64,000 nucleotides of DNA. It comes from Palsa-295 sp963785585. Its GTDB lineage: Bacteria; Acidobacteriota; Terriglobia; Acidiferrales; UBA7541. Made by a program: the position numbers and the translations under genes. Each line of letters starts with the position of its first letter. The stretch's first letter is position 1. Location: positions 1,054,001-1,118,000 of the forward strand of contig CAWAVW010000004.1 in NCBI GenBank assembly GCA_963785585.1, given 5' to 3'. This document shows positions 40,122-49,692 of the stretch, piece by piece. The notes under the pieces were generated by a model. It searched no databases, was not told the origin of the DNA, and saw nothing but the letters and a program-made list of their open reading frames with translations.

Positions 40122-40708
40122 CCTCCGCCCAATCTTTGCTCAACGCCTCCGCCTTCGCTCGTCGCCTTCGCCTTTGACCTTTGGTTTTGACTTGGGTGCC
40201 CCATCCTTTGCCGGTTTTGCAAAGGGTGGGTCTTTTGCTTATCGGTGTTGCCTTCGCTCGTCGCCGTTCCAGTTGCCGTTGCCTCTACGGTTTTGACTTT
40301 GTAGCGGCGGGCTTCACGCCCGCCAGCCTTTGCCGCGGCCGTCGCATGCCCACGATGTCGTCGCCCAGTTCGCGTTAGCGCACGGAGTAAAGCCTCGCTC
40401 GAATCCCACCGACCTCGACCGCTGCAACGGTTCTCGCGGAGTGCGGTGGCATCCCGCCAAAGGCGGGAGACCACCGCCAGCCACCCGCGTCCGCCTCAAG
40501 CACCACGCAGCCTCGAACGCCCCCGCATCGCCTCGCCGCCGCGTACGCGTGGCCGCTTCTGGTTTTGACGTTGCCGTCGCCTTAGCTTTCGCCTCTGACC
40601 TTTGGTTTTGACTTGGGTGCCCCATCCTTTGCCGGTTTTGCAAAGGGTGGGTCTTCAAATCCCTCCCGCTCCCAGCGGCCATTCCTCCGCCCAGTCGCCG
40701 CAAAAAAC
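40122..40708. repeat. Palindromes E, C, A, E between permease and PadR genes
   Basis: E 40194-40230, C 40301-40327, A 40435-40482 and E 40615-40651. They separate two genes that are normally adjacent, suggesting that repeats entered the spacer. Confidence 0.8.
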
Positions 40709-41149
40709 TCACGCCGTCGTCAACACCTGCGCCACCGCCGCGGCCAACTTCTCCCACGCATCTTTCTCGAGCTCCAGTTGCCGCCGCCCGCTCTTCGTCA
40801 GCTCGTAATATTTCGCGCGCCGGTTATTATCGGACGTCCCCCACTTCGCCTTGATCCACGCCCGCCTCTCCAGCCGGTGCAGCGCCGGATACAACGATCC
40901 CTGCTGTATCCTTAATACATCGCTCGAAATCTGCTGGATGCGCTCGGAAATCGCCCAACCGTGCTGCGGCTCGAGCGCCAGCGTCCGCAAGATCAAAAGA
41001 TCCAGCGTCCCCTGCGGCAGATCGATGCTCCGCGTGCTGCGCGGCATGTTCGGCCCCGCATCCTTCGTCGCTGCATCCTTCGCCGCTCCGTCTTTCGCGC
41101 CGCGCCCGCCGCCGTTCGCTCCGTCCCGTTCCAATCGCATTGCCGTCAT
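40709..41149 (-). CDS. PadR-family transcriptional regulator
   Basis: 146 residues. The PadR winged helix begins at SIDLPQGTLDLLILRTLALEPQHGWAISERIQQISSDVLRIQQGSLYPALHRLERRAWIKAKW and continues to RRAKYYELTKSGRRQLELEKDAWEKLAAAVAQVLTTA. The first 34 residues (Gly/Ala/Lys/Asp-rich) are dubious, and ATG 41047 (MPRSTRSIDL) may be the true start; neither site has a strong ribosome binding site. It likely represses the downstream permease gene. Confidence 0.9.
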   Translation of the reverse strand: MTAMRLERDGANGGGRGAKDGAAKDAATKDAGPNMPRSTRSIDLPQGTLDLLILRTLALEPQHGWAISERIQQISSDVLRIQQGSLYPALHRLERRAWIKAKWGTSDNNRRAKYYELTKSGRRQLELEKDAWEKLAAAVAQVLTTA

Positions 41150-42258
41150 CGCCTGTCGTCCCCTGTCACTTCTACATGAACCCTACACCCCCTCCTGTCG
41201 AAGCGCAAGGGGAACTTCGAGGGGAGCGACTCTAGGCTGACCAAACGCCCGCACACCCGCCCGCGCACCCCCGCGCATCCACGCTCGTCACCACACGCTG
41301 CCCACCCGCCCGCGCCCCCGCCTGCTTTTGCCGTTCCTTCTTTGCGGGTCGCGGCTTTAGCCGCGACATCCACACTTCGCCATCGATCGGCTTTAGCCGC
41401 TGAAGCTCCCTCGGCCGCCAGCACCGAACAGCGCCCGCGCCGCATCGAGCGCCCGAAGGAACTTCCGTGGCTAAAGCCACCGATCTTTTCGCCAGCAGTT
41501 GTCGCGCCTGAAGGCACGACCCGCAAAGCTTCGACCAGAGCTCGCTCGCCGGCAAAACTCGCAGCCTTTCGTAGCGTAGACGCCCACGTCTGCGCGCGGA
41601 CGTCCGCGCAGCGGACGACGTGCCTTACACTCCTCCACGCCACAAATCCAAATCCGCGCACCCCTGCGCTGCACACCCGCTTGCTTTTGACGTTCCTTCT
41701 TTGCGGGTCGCGGCTTTAGCCGCGACATCCACACTTCGCCATCGACCGGCTTTAGCCGCTGAAGCTCCGTCAGCCGCCAGCACGCAGTCGCTGAGCCGTC
41801 CGCCGCACCTCAACTTCCAGCCGTTCGTAGCGTAGACGCCCGCGGCGCCTGGATTGTTTTGTAGCGGCGGGCTTCACGCCCGCCAGCCTTTGCCGTTGCC
41901 TGCCCGCATTTCGCCCACGCAAACGCAAAACCCAACGCTGGCGGGGATAAACCCCGCCGCTACAAAATCCAAACCCCCATCGCGAATCGTCCATCCGCGC
42001 TCGATCGAAGTCCGGCGAACGTTCCGCCTTCCCGACGCATCCCGTCCCCAATCATTTTCGGAGTGCGGTGGCTTGCCACCGCTTTTGAGAGGTAAACCCT
42101 TCCGCAGACCGACCCAGCGGTGGCTTGCCACCGCCCCCGCAAGCCTCTACCCGCATCCCACGCAAAACCAAAACCAAAACCAAAACCACGCCGACGTGGC
42201 CGCCTGCGCTCACAACCCGATCGCTACCGCAATCCCGTTCCGCCGAACCGCCGCACAC
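41150..42258. repeat. Palindrome cluster D, G, D, C, H
   Basis: D 41348-41367, G 41571-41624 (CGTAGCGTAGACGCCCACGTC with two inner hairpins), D 41708-41727, a short G copy 41827-41845, C 41861-41887, reverse C variant 41938-41963 (ccccgcc core) and two H hairpins 42065-42082 and 42117-42134. The D and G units recur in the next gap. No gene. Confidence 0.8.
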
Positions 42259-43695
42259 TCAACTCGACTTCCGCCTCGTCTTCCTCATCGCCCGCACCGG
42301 CTTCGGCGCCGCGAGCGCCGCATCGAGCGTCTCATCCAGCCAATCGAAAATCCGCGCGTCGCGCAACCCCAGCGCCCTCGGCTCGCAATGCAAATCCGCG
42401 CCATCGCTCACCGTAAACGGCGTCACCACCCGCGTGGTATTCAGCAGCTCGTTGAATTCTTTCGACTGCCCCGGCCAAAACGTTTCATTCTCCGGCGAAG
42501 TGATCATCGTCGCGCAGTGAATCTCCCGCGCCAGATCCCGCAAATGATAATTCTGCACCGCCTTGTACGTATCGAACGGCGACGCAAATCCGTACGGCCG
42601 CATCCGAAACCGCAACAGCGCGCCCATTGGACTGTCGCCCAGCTTCGCCATCTCCGCATCAAACGCGTCCTTCTGGTCGCCGTTCAAAAGCTGCTTCATC
42701 GCCTCCGGCAAAGGATCCAGCCACGCCGTCGAAACGTCCACCACGCCCGGATCGGCCACCATCGCCGCAATCCGCCGCTCAAACGCGCACGCCCGCGGAA
42801 CCCAGTATCCGCCCTGGCTCACTCCGATCGCCGCAATCCGCCGCGCATCCACATCCGCGCGCTTCACCGCAAAATCCACCACCGGCGTCAGCACTTTTTC
42901 CCAGTCGTGGCGGAAATATAAATTCTGCTTCCACAGCGCGTAGCCCTGGCCCGGCCCGTCAAACATCAACACGTTGTATCCGCGCTTCAGCGCCGCCGCG
43001 CCGCCGAACATCTGCATATCGAGCAGCGAACCGTCGCTGCCGTTGTTCATAATCACCAGCGGACGTTTTTTCAAATCGCTCGCCGCCCGGAAGTAAAATC
43101 CGCGCAGCTCGGTTTTTTCGTACGGAATGCTCACCGCTTCGCCCGCCGGCTCCAGCAAGCCCAGCGACTTCACCCAGCAATCGTAGTGCAGCTCCCACGT
43201 CGGCTCGAGCTGCGACGGATCTTTTGAGCCGTCGGCAAAATACGTCGCGCAGTCGTAATAATTCTGCGCCCACGTGTACGCTTCGAGCGCGCTCACCGCA
43301 TGCTTCCTCGCAAGCGACGCTTCCGCCTGCGCCCGCGCTTCGTCGCCGGCATCCTTAAATGCCGCAAACGCGCTGTCGTAGTTGCCGTCTTCGGTTTGTC
43401 CTGCGATGTAGAGAATTTTTCCCGGATTTCCCGCGGAGTGATACGCGCGCCCCAGCCCTATCTGAAACGTAAATTCGAACAGCGGATTCGTAAACAGCCG
43501 CGGCGTCGCGCGAACCTCCGTCTGCGTGATCCGCGTCGTCTGCCGCGTATTTGCAGCAACGTCGCCGTCAGCAAGGGCCGCACGCGCGTCCGCCGTTTCG
43601 CCGTTCGTAACCGCCGCAGCCGCAGCAGGGAACAGGCCCGCCCCCGCCAGCGCCGCCCCCAAAGTTTTCGCGAACTCCCGTCGCGTAGCAGTCAA
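42259..43695 (-). CDS. Tat-exported alpha/beta hydrolase
   Basis: 478 residues. The N-terminus MTATRREFAKTLGAALAGAGLFPAAAAA is a twin-arginine leader (RREFAK). The hydrolase fold has VLMFDGPGQG and the nucleophile elbow GVSQGG, with later Asp/His ligands (SPENETFWPG and GADLHCEP). A helical cap domain precedes it (about 90-200, YDSAFAAFKDAGDEARAQAEASL). This layout resembles FrsA/2,6-dihydropseudooxynicotine-hydrolase-like enzymes, which act on C-C or ester bonds; substrate not assignable. Monocistronic. Confidence 0.88.
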   Translation of the reverse strand: MTATRREFAKTLGAALAGAGLFPAAAAAVTNGETADARAALADGDVAANTRQTTRITQTEVRATPRLFTNPLFEFTFQIGLGRAYHSAGNPGKILYIAGQTEDGNYDSAFAAFKDAGDEARAQAEASLARKHAVSALEAYTWAQNYYDCATYFADGSKDPSQLEPTWELHYDCWVKSLGLLEPAGEAVSIPYEKTELRGFYFRAASDLKKRPLVIMNNGSDGSLLDMQMFGGAAALKRGYNVLMFDGPGQGYALWKQNLYFRHDWEKVLTPVVDFAVKRADVDARRIAAIGVSQGGYWVPRACAFERRIAAMVADPGVVDVSTAWLDPLPEAMKQLLNGDQKDAFDAEMAKLGDSPMGALLRFRMRPYGFASPFDTYKAVQNYHLRDLAREIHCATMITSPENETFWPGQSKEFNELLNTTRVVTPFTVSDGADLHCEPRALGLRDARIFDWLDETLDAALAAPKPVRAMRKTRRKSS

Positions 43696-44472
43696 TGTCT
43701 CGCAGCCTCCATCGAAATCTCGGCCGCGCGATCCTCTCGCCCTTCATGGCTCTCGCCCTTCATGGAGCTTGCCCTGGATGGAGCTTGCCCTTGAAGGAGC
43801 TTGCCCTCGATGGCTCTCGCGCGACGAAAGATAATACCCCGACCTTCGTCACCGCGCGATGCACATCCTCCTGCTTCTGCCGTTCCTTCTTTGCGGGTCG
43901 CGGCTTTAGCCGCTGAAGCTCCGTCACCCGCCAGCACGCAACGGCCCCCGCGCCGCACCTCAACTCGCAGCCTTTCGTAGCGTAGACGCCCACGTCTGCG
44001 CGCGGACGTCCGCGCAGCGGACGACGTGCCTTACAGTCCGCCACGCCACAAACTCAAATCCGCGCACCCCCGCACCGCACCCCCGCCTGCTTCTGCCGTT
44101 CCTTCTTTGCGGGTCGCGGCTTTAGCCGCGACATCCACGCTTCGCCATCGACCGGCTTTAGCCGCTGAATCTCCGTCCGCCGCCATCACGCAACGGCCCC
44201 CGCGCCGCACCTCAACTCCCAGCCTTTCGTAGCGTAGACGCCCACGTCTGCGCGCGTACGTCCGCGCAGCGGACGACGTGCCTTACAGTCCGCCACGCCA
44301 CAAACTCAAATCTGCGCACCCCCGCGCCGCCCACCCGCCTGCCTTTGCCGTTCCTTCTTTGCGGGTCGCGGCTTTAGCCGCGACATCCACGCTTCGCCAT
44401 CGACCGGCTTTAGCCGCTGAAGCTCCGTCGGCCGGCAGCACCAAACGGCCCCCGCGCCTCCCCGCCGCACAC
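43696..44472. repeat. Short tandem array and D-G repeat units
   Basis: At 43738-43822 about five 18-base units alternate TCTCGCCCTTCATGG and AGCTTGCCCTYGATGG. A truncated D (about 43896-43916), G 43976-44030, D 44113-44132, G 44228-44282 and D 44365-44384 then follow as D+G units of about 216-250 bases, copies of those at 41.3-41.8 kb. No gene. Confidence 0.82.
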
Positions 44473-45228
44473 TTACTTCTTTTCGCCGCAACCGCACGAA
44501 TCTCCCGCGCCGGCCTCGTACCGGTCGTGACGCTTCGCCCAATCCGTCAGATTTCCGTTCACCGTTTCGTTCCGCCCTTTCGGCGTCATATCCAGCAGCC
44601 CGTACGCGGAATTCCACTGCTCGGTCCCGCGCGCGTACGTCGAATACGTGCGAAACACTTCGCCGAGCGCGTTCTTGTAAAACACGCTGTGCCCCGGCAA
44701 CTCTTCCGCGAGATTTTTCGTCGTCTCCCAGTTGTAAACCGCGCCATTCTCCCGTTGTTCTTCCGTAAACGAAACGCCGTAATCGAAATTGAAATCGCTC
44801 GCGAACGACGAAACCCACTCGAAATCCCAGCCCATCCGCTTTTTGTACGCCTCAATCTCCGCCATCGGCGCGCGCGACACCGCCACATACGCCACATCGT
44901 GATGCGTCACGTGCACCAGCACTCCCGAAACGCAGTCCGCGCCAAACGAACACCCCACGCAGCCCTCCGCCCATCCCGGCCCCAGCATGAAATGATTCAC
45001 AATCAGCTGGCTGTTCGCGCCGAAAAGTTCCGCCAGCGATTTCTTTCCCGACGGCGCATCGAAAACGTAATTCTTTTCCACGCGCACCCAGGGAAGGGAA
45101 CGCCGCTCGCGCCGCAGCGCGTCCAGCTCGCGCGTCAGCTGTTTTTCCCTGGCGAGATGCGCTTTTCGCGCCGCCAGCCATTCCTCTTCCGACACCACTT
45201 TCGGTTGTTCGATCGTCGCCGTCGCCAT
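44473..45228 (-). CDS. DUF899 thioredoxin-like protein
   Basis: 251 residues of the DUF899 family, distantly related to thioredoxin/peroxiredoxin: VSEEEWLAARKAHLAREKQLTRELDALRRERRSLPWVRVEKNYVF, then GPGWAEGCVGCSFGADCVSG with the family's cysteine pair, and SVFYKNALGEVFRTYSTYARG near the end. It ends with a cysteine-rich tail (GDSCGCGEKK) that could bind metal. It starts one base after the stop of the CPFC micropeptide gene, so the two are surely co-transcribed. The enzymatic role of DUF899 is unsettled. Confidence 0.93.
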   Translation of the reverse strand: MATATIEQPKVVSEEEWLAARKAHLAREKQLTRELDALRRERRSLPWVRVEKNYVFDAPSGKKSLAELFGANSQLIVNHFMLGPGWAEGCVGCSFGADCVSGVLVHVTHHDVAYVAVSRAPMAEIEAYKKRMGWDFEWVSSFASDFNFDYGVSFTEEQRENGAVYNWETTKNLAEELPGHSVFYKNALGEVFRTYSTYARGTEQWNSAYGLLDMTPKGRNETVNGNLTDWAKRHDRYEAGAGDSCGCGEKK

Positions 45229-45229
45229 G

Positions 45230-45400
45230 TCAATTCTCCTTTGTCTCGTTGGGTCGTTCAGAATATTCCGCGGACGAACGGCCGGATGCCGTGGCGCTCT
45301 CGCTCTTTCGCCGCTTCACCATCAGCGCGGCCATCGCGCCCGTCGATCCAGCCGCCGCCGTCGCGATCGCCGCTGCTGTGATCATGCAAAAGGGACACAT
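45230..45400 (-). CDS. CPFC micropeptide (56 aa), co-operonic with DUF899
   Basis: The frame reads MCPFCMITAAAIATAAAGSTGAMAALMVKRRKSESATAS and then a polar tail ending NETKEN. A thioredoxin-like CPFC motif at the very N-terminus precedes one hydrophobic helix. GGGAGGAAGG lies upstream. The stop overlaps the next start with one base between (TGA-C-ATG), giving translational coupling. The TetR gene ends 35 bases upstream on the same strand. It may be a membrane-bound redox partner for DUF899; no family name is known to me. Confidence 0.85.
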   Translation of the reverse strand: MCPFCMITAAAIATAAAGSTGAMAALMVKRRKSESATASGRSSAEYSERPNETKEN

Positions 45401-45435
45401 ACCTTCCTCCCTCGCTCCTATCGAGCCTCGCGCAC

Positions 45436-46179
45436 TCAGGCGGACGTTTTCGTTGCCCGCGGGCCACTTGATTTTGCGCCGCGCCCTCGCGCCGCGCTCC
45501 GCGGCCCTGGCGCGCGCAGCGATTCCAAATAACGCGTCATCCTTTTGATTCCGGATCGCAGCACGCCGGCGTCCTGCGAATTCTTCGCAAACGACATGTA
45601 GCCCTCATACGTCGCCGTGAAATAAAGCGCTTCTTCGGACGGATTCACATCGCGCCGCACTTGCTTTCGCTTTTGCCCGTCGCGCAGAGCGTCAGCCACC
45701 GCTTCCTGCCAGGCGCGAAACACGTTCGCGATGCGCTTGCGGAATTCCTCATCGAGCGGCGACATTTCCTGGGCCAGATTGTTCACCGGGCATCCGCCAT
45801 TCACCGCCTCGTCGGTCAGCAGCGTTTCTTTCACAATTGTGATCAGCGTGTCGATCGCGTTCGTCGATGCGCGCAGCGGCTCCACCCATTTCTCGTCGTT
45901 GATCTTCGTAAGCACGGTGTCCACGACCTCGTAGCCGAGCGCTTCTTTGCTGGGGAAGTGGTGGTACAGCGCGCCCTTGGTCACCCGCGCCTTGTCGAGG
46001 ATGGTGTCCAGATCCGTCCCGCGAAATCCGGATTTGTAAATCTCGCCAAACGCCGCATGCAGCAGCCGTTCCCGCGTCCTGGCCGGGTTGCGCTCGCGCC
46101 GCCGTGCGGCCCCGGCTCCCCGCCCGTTGCGCCGTCGAACGGCCCCAGCTCCTCGCGCGTTGCGTATCGTGTCTAACAT
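45436..46179 (-). CDS. TetR-family repressor
   Basis: 247 residues. Residues 33-80 are the TetR HTH (RTRERLLHAAFGEIYKSGFRGTDLDTILDKARVTKGALYHHFPSKEALGYEV). The C-terminal domain is helical (GGCPVNNLAQEMSPLDEEFRKRIANVFRAWQEAVADAL), resembling regulators of the AcrR/ComR type. A basic N-terminal stretch and an Arg/Lys/Ser-rich tail flank it. It heads the CPFC-DUF899 operon, and a palindromic operator lies on its start codon, so autorepression is likely. Confidence 0.93.
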   Translation of the reverse strand: MLDTIRNARGAGAVRRRNGRGAGAARRRERNPARTRERLLHAAFGEIYKSGFRGTDLDTILDKARVTKGALYHHFPSKEALGYEVVDTVLTKINDEKWVEPLRASTNAIDTLITIVKETLLTDEAVNGGCPVNNLAQEMSPLDEEFRKRIANVFRAWQEAVADALRDGQKRKQVRRDVNPSEEALYFTATYEGYMSFAKNSQDAGVLRSGIKRMTRYLESLRAPGPRSAARGRGAKSSGPRATKTSA

Positions 46180-46193
46180 ACCGACCAGTATGT
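46176..46193. promoter_or_regulatory. TetR operator ACATAC-N6-GTATGT
   Basis: A perfect inverted repeat ACATAC (46176-46181), CGACCA, GTATGT (46188-46193), the form common for TetR operators. It overlaps the start codon of the tetR gene, so binding would block its own transcription or translation start region; it is followed by further TATGT sequence. Confidence 0.72.
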
Positions 46194-47381
46194 ATGTACG
46201 TCCATCGATGTCAAGGCCTTTCTCGCCGCCCGCCCGCCGGACTCCGCGGGCGTTTGGTCAGCGAGGAGTCGCTAACCTACAAAGTCCATCCGCCGCGTGG
46301 GGCGGTTTGTGTAGCGGCCGCACGACGTTTTTCGTCGAGCGGGCAGCTTTCGTTTCGCTCGGCGAGCTGCTGAGTATTTTCGCGGTCGCAGCCTTTCGTA
46401 GCGTAGACGCCTGCGTTTGCACGATCGCTGCCTTTCGTAGCGTAGACGCCCACGTCTGCGCGCTTTGGTTTTGGTTTTGCTTTGGAGTTGCCTGCGTTGA
46501 CGAACGGCACGCTCGTCCGCTGGCGCGGACTCGCGCTGCGCAGACGTGGGCGTCTACGCTACGAACGGCTGCGTTCGTTGCTTGACCGGAAATCGAGCGT
46601 GCGTTGCGGAAAGCTACCCGCTCGAAAAAGCGTCGTGCGGCCGCTACACAGTCAACCCCGCGTGGCGCCGATGCATACGCGTTGCACGTCGTTGCCTTCG
46701 CTTGTGCTGTTGTCTTTGTAGCGGCGGGCTTCACGCCCGCCAGCCGTTGACGTTGATTTTTCGTGCCGCGCGCACCCCCGCGCGCCGCACCGCCGTCGTT
46801 TCCCGTTCGCCGCACACCCGCCCGCTTTTGCCGTTCCTTCTTTGCGGGTCGCAGCTTTAGCTGCGACATCATCGCTCCGCCATCGATCGGCTTTAGCCGC
46901 TGAAGCTCCGTCAGCCACCATCACGCAACAGCCCCCACGCCCCGCCCCCGCCCGCATTTGACGTTCCTTCTTTGCGGGTCGCGGCTTTAGCCGCGACATC
47001 CAAGCTCCGCCATCGACCGGCTTTAGCCGCTGAAGCTCCCTCGGCTGCCATCACGCAACGGCACCCACGCCGCACCCCCGCCCGCCTTTGCCGTTCCTTC
47101 TTTGCGGGTCGCAGCTTTAGCTGCGACATCATCGTTCCGCCATCGACCGGCTTTAGCCGCTGACGTTCCGTCAGCCGCCAGAAAGCAACCGCGCCCGCGC
47201 CTCAACTCCCAGCCTTTCGTAGCGTAGACGCCCACGTCTGCGCGCGCCTTTCCCACCCTCGCAGTTGACCAACTCCTCGCCAACCTGCAAACCCCCGTAA
47301 CCGTAACTCCCGCAACACGTCCAATCCTTCGAACGTGAACCTCACCACGAATCCACGTTCTCACTGCAACGGAGGAACTCC
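46194..47381. repeat. Palindrome cluster G, C, D (with compensated arms)
   Basis: A G composite 46436-46563 with inverted termini, C 46718-46744, D variants with changed arms at 46848-46867 and 47108-47127 (GTCGCAGC-TTTA-GCTGCGAC), a normal D at 46978-46997, and G 47218-47245. A GGTTAGCGA/TCGCTAACC-like hairpin lies near 46256. No gene in 1.2 kb. Confidence 0.82.
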
Positions 47382-47855
47382 ATGAAGCCCCGCCTGTTCA
47401 TCGTTCTCATCTGCACCGCCATCCTGTCCGCCTGCACATTTTCCGGACACGTCTATCCCGTCAAAGGACCCGCCGCGTCGCAATCGCCCGTCCCTGTATA
47501 CGACGCCAAAATTTCCGGCGCGTTCAATTCCGGCACTCTCACCCTGAAACTCGCCGACGGCGAAGCCGGCTCCGGCCACTGGACGACCGCCACAACCGCT
47601 CCCGCACCCAGCGGAGCCGCTGGCGACAATCCCTCCGCCCAAATGCCCGCCGCGTGGGACACCGTCTTCGGCGACGGCTACTACAACTCCCACGTGCTCG
47701 GCCAGCGCCTGTTCGTTGAATCGACCATCACCACAAACCGCTCGACCGTCGTCCAGGTGCAGCTCTACCGCATCCGCAACGGCAACGAAAATCTCGGCCC
47801 GATCTACGGCGTGGCCCGCGACAATAAAGGCAACATCTATAAGGTGAGTTTTTAG
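47382..47855 (+). CDS. Hypothetical lipoprotein
   Basis: 157 residues with a lipobox (MKPRLFIVLICTAILSAC). The mature part is Ala/Pro/Thr-rich then beta-like (TVFGDGYYNSHVLGQRLFVESTITTNRSTVVQVQLYRIRNGNENLGPIYGVARDNKGNIYKVSF). The start has GGAGGAACTCC a few bases upstream. Function unknown; possibly envelope-anchored. Confidence 0.85.
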   Translation: MKPRLFIVLICTAILSACTFSGHVYPVKGPAASQSPVPVYDAKISGAFNSGTLTLKLADGEAGSGHWTTATTAPAPSGAAGDNPSAQMPAAWDTVFGDGYYNSHVLGQRLFVESTITTNRSTVVQVQLYRIRNGNENLGPIYGVARDNKGNIYKVSF

Positions 47856-48080
47856 CGCGCGAAGAAAACGGGGAAATGTTCAGCAGAACGGATTCACGAA
47901 GGGGGGAACGGGCGCAAGCCGCTTGGGGTAGAGACTCGCGCCCAGTGAGTGCGTGCTCGTTAAACGGTTCGCTCGAAATTATTACGAGCCGCTTTTGCCA
48001 TCCATCGGGGAAAACCCTCAACGGCGTAGGGGAAATCCTGTATGCCTTGCGCGCCGCGCGATTTCGTCCGGTTTCGCGCG

Positions 48081-48332
48081 CTAATTCGGCAACTCGCCGG
48101 TAAACGGCGCGGGCCACTTCAGCCGCTCGGTCTTGATCCGCAAAAGCTCGTCGCTCGCCCGGCGAATCGCCGCCGATTCTTCGTGGCCTTCGCGCGACTC
48201 GAAAAGTTCCTGCGCGCGCGTGAACAGCGCCACCTCGGCCGCTTCCAGTTTTTCGCGCAGCTTGCCGGTATCCGTTTCGCTTCGCGCTTCCTGCAGCAGA
48301 CGTTCCCAGTCGGACTGTTGTAGGTTGCCCAT
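48081..48332 (-). CDS. Small helical protein (83 aa)
   Basis: From ATG 48332 (MGNLQQSDWERLLQEARSETDTGKLREKLEAAEVALFTRAQELFESREGHEESAAIRRASDELL), a charged coiled-coil with GGGGAG before the start. The frame open upstream to 48404 is probably non-coding. Possibly a cytoplasmic signalling adaptor; it lies just downstream of a lone receiver gene on the same strand. Confidence 0.75.
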   Translation of the reverse strand: MGNLQQSDWERLLQEARSETDTGKLREKLEAAEVALFTRAQELFESREGHEESAAIRRASDELLRIKTERLKWPAPFTGELPN

Positions 48333-48496
48333 TCTGCGGCTCCCCTGTCTCGTCGCGGCGCACAATGAAACGCTGCCGGCGCGCCCGCCCGATGTGGTTT
48401 CCACTCGAACGGCTCCGGGATTCTAGAAAAGCGGATTTCAGACTGTCAAGAAAAACGTGCGGCGGCGCGCGAGTCAAGGAAAGCCACAGCCCATCC

Positions 48497-48880
48497 CTAC
48501 TGCGGAAACCACGTGCCGCCCCGCAACACCGCTTCGATGGCCGGCAGCAAATCCGTCACCGCGCGCATCTTCGGCACAAACGCGCTCACGCCCAGCTTTT
48601 TCAGCAGCGTGGGCAGTTGGCTCACATCATGCATGCTCTCCGCCACCACCCGCGTGTCCGGGCACGCCGCCAGAATTTCCTTCGCGGCCTGTATTCCGCT
48701 CATTTTCGGCATCGAAAGATCCAGCACCGCCACGTCGGGGCAGTGTTGTTTCGCCATTTCCACCGCCTCCACTCCATCCGACGCCTCGGCGCAAATTTCC
48801 CAATCCGGCCGTTCCGCCAGCACTCGCCGGAGTATCTTCCGAATCGTCGCGTTATCATCCGCGAGCAGGATCTTCGCCAT
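48497..48880 (-). CDS. Stand-alone receiver-domain protein
   Basis: 127 residues: MAKILLADDNATIRKILRRVLAERPDWEICAEASDGVEAVEMAKQHCPDVAVLDLSMPKMSGIQAAKEIL; phospho-Asp in VAVLDLSMPKM and Lys in VPKMRA. No output domain. It is the third receiver in this window, and none has an adjacent histidine kinase. Confidence 0.93.
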   Translation of the reverse strand: MAKILLADDNATIRKILRRVLAERPDWEICAEASDGVEAVEMAKQHCPDVAVLDLSMPKMSGIQAAKEILAACPDTRVVAESMHDVSQLPTLLKKLGVSAFVPKMRAVTDLLPAIEAVLRGGTWFPQ

Positions 48881-49692
48881 CCAAACACGCCCCCTGGTCG
48901 TTCCGCGCCGCCGCGACCGCCTGCGCCGTCGGCGTCGCTTGCGCCGTTGCCCTCGCTTGCGCCGTTGCCGCGCTGCCCGCCGCGATCGCCCAGCTGCGCT
49001 GCCAGCCCCGCCGCCGCGATCGCTTGCGCAGTAGCTTGCGCCTGCGCCGTCGCCGTCGCTTGCGCCCTCGTCACGAACGACAGTCCGCCGAGCCGGCCCT
49101 CTGCCACCACACTAAGCGCCCTTGCGCCCGGTAGCGATACCCCAGACTCTGTACTCCCCCTGTAGCCGTGTTTTGTCGCCAGCAGTTGACGTGGGTGCCC
49201 CATCCTTTGCCGGTTTTGCAAAGGGTGGGAGCCTTTGCTTTTGGTTTTTGCTCTTGCCGTGGAATTTGATTTCGACTTTGTCGTTGAATTTGATTTTGAC
49301 TCAGCAGTTGACCTGGGTGCCCCATCCTTTGCCGGTTCTGCAAAGGGTGGGAGCCTTTGCTTTTGTCGTAGATTTTGATTCTGACTTTGACTCAGCAGTT
49401 GACGTGGGTGCCCCATCCTTTGCCGGTTTTGCAAAGGGGGGGAGCCTTTGCCTTTCGCTTTTGCTCTTGCCTTGGAATTTGATTTCGACTTTGTCGTGGA
49501 ATTTGATTTTGACTTAGCAGTTGACGTGGGTGCCCCATCCTTTGCCGGTTCCGCAAAGGGTGGGAGCCTTTGCCTTTCGTCTTTTCTTTCGCCGTAGGTT
49601 TTGACTTAGAAGTTGACGTGGGTGGGAGCCTTTGACCTACCTCTTCGACTCTTCTTCTGAATTCGCCCGTACCTTTCGACAATCGACAAAAC
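48881..49692. repeat. GC-rich low-complexity and E palindrome array, left flank of RAYT
   Basis: A GC-rich low-complexity stretch (48.9-49.08 kb) is followed by four forward E copies at 49193-49229, 49315-49351, 49406-49442 and 49528-49564, and a truncated one near 49617. They lie in long TTTGATTTTGACT-type linkers. The spacings are 122, 91 and 122 bases, i.e. an amplified unit. Confidence 0.85.
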
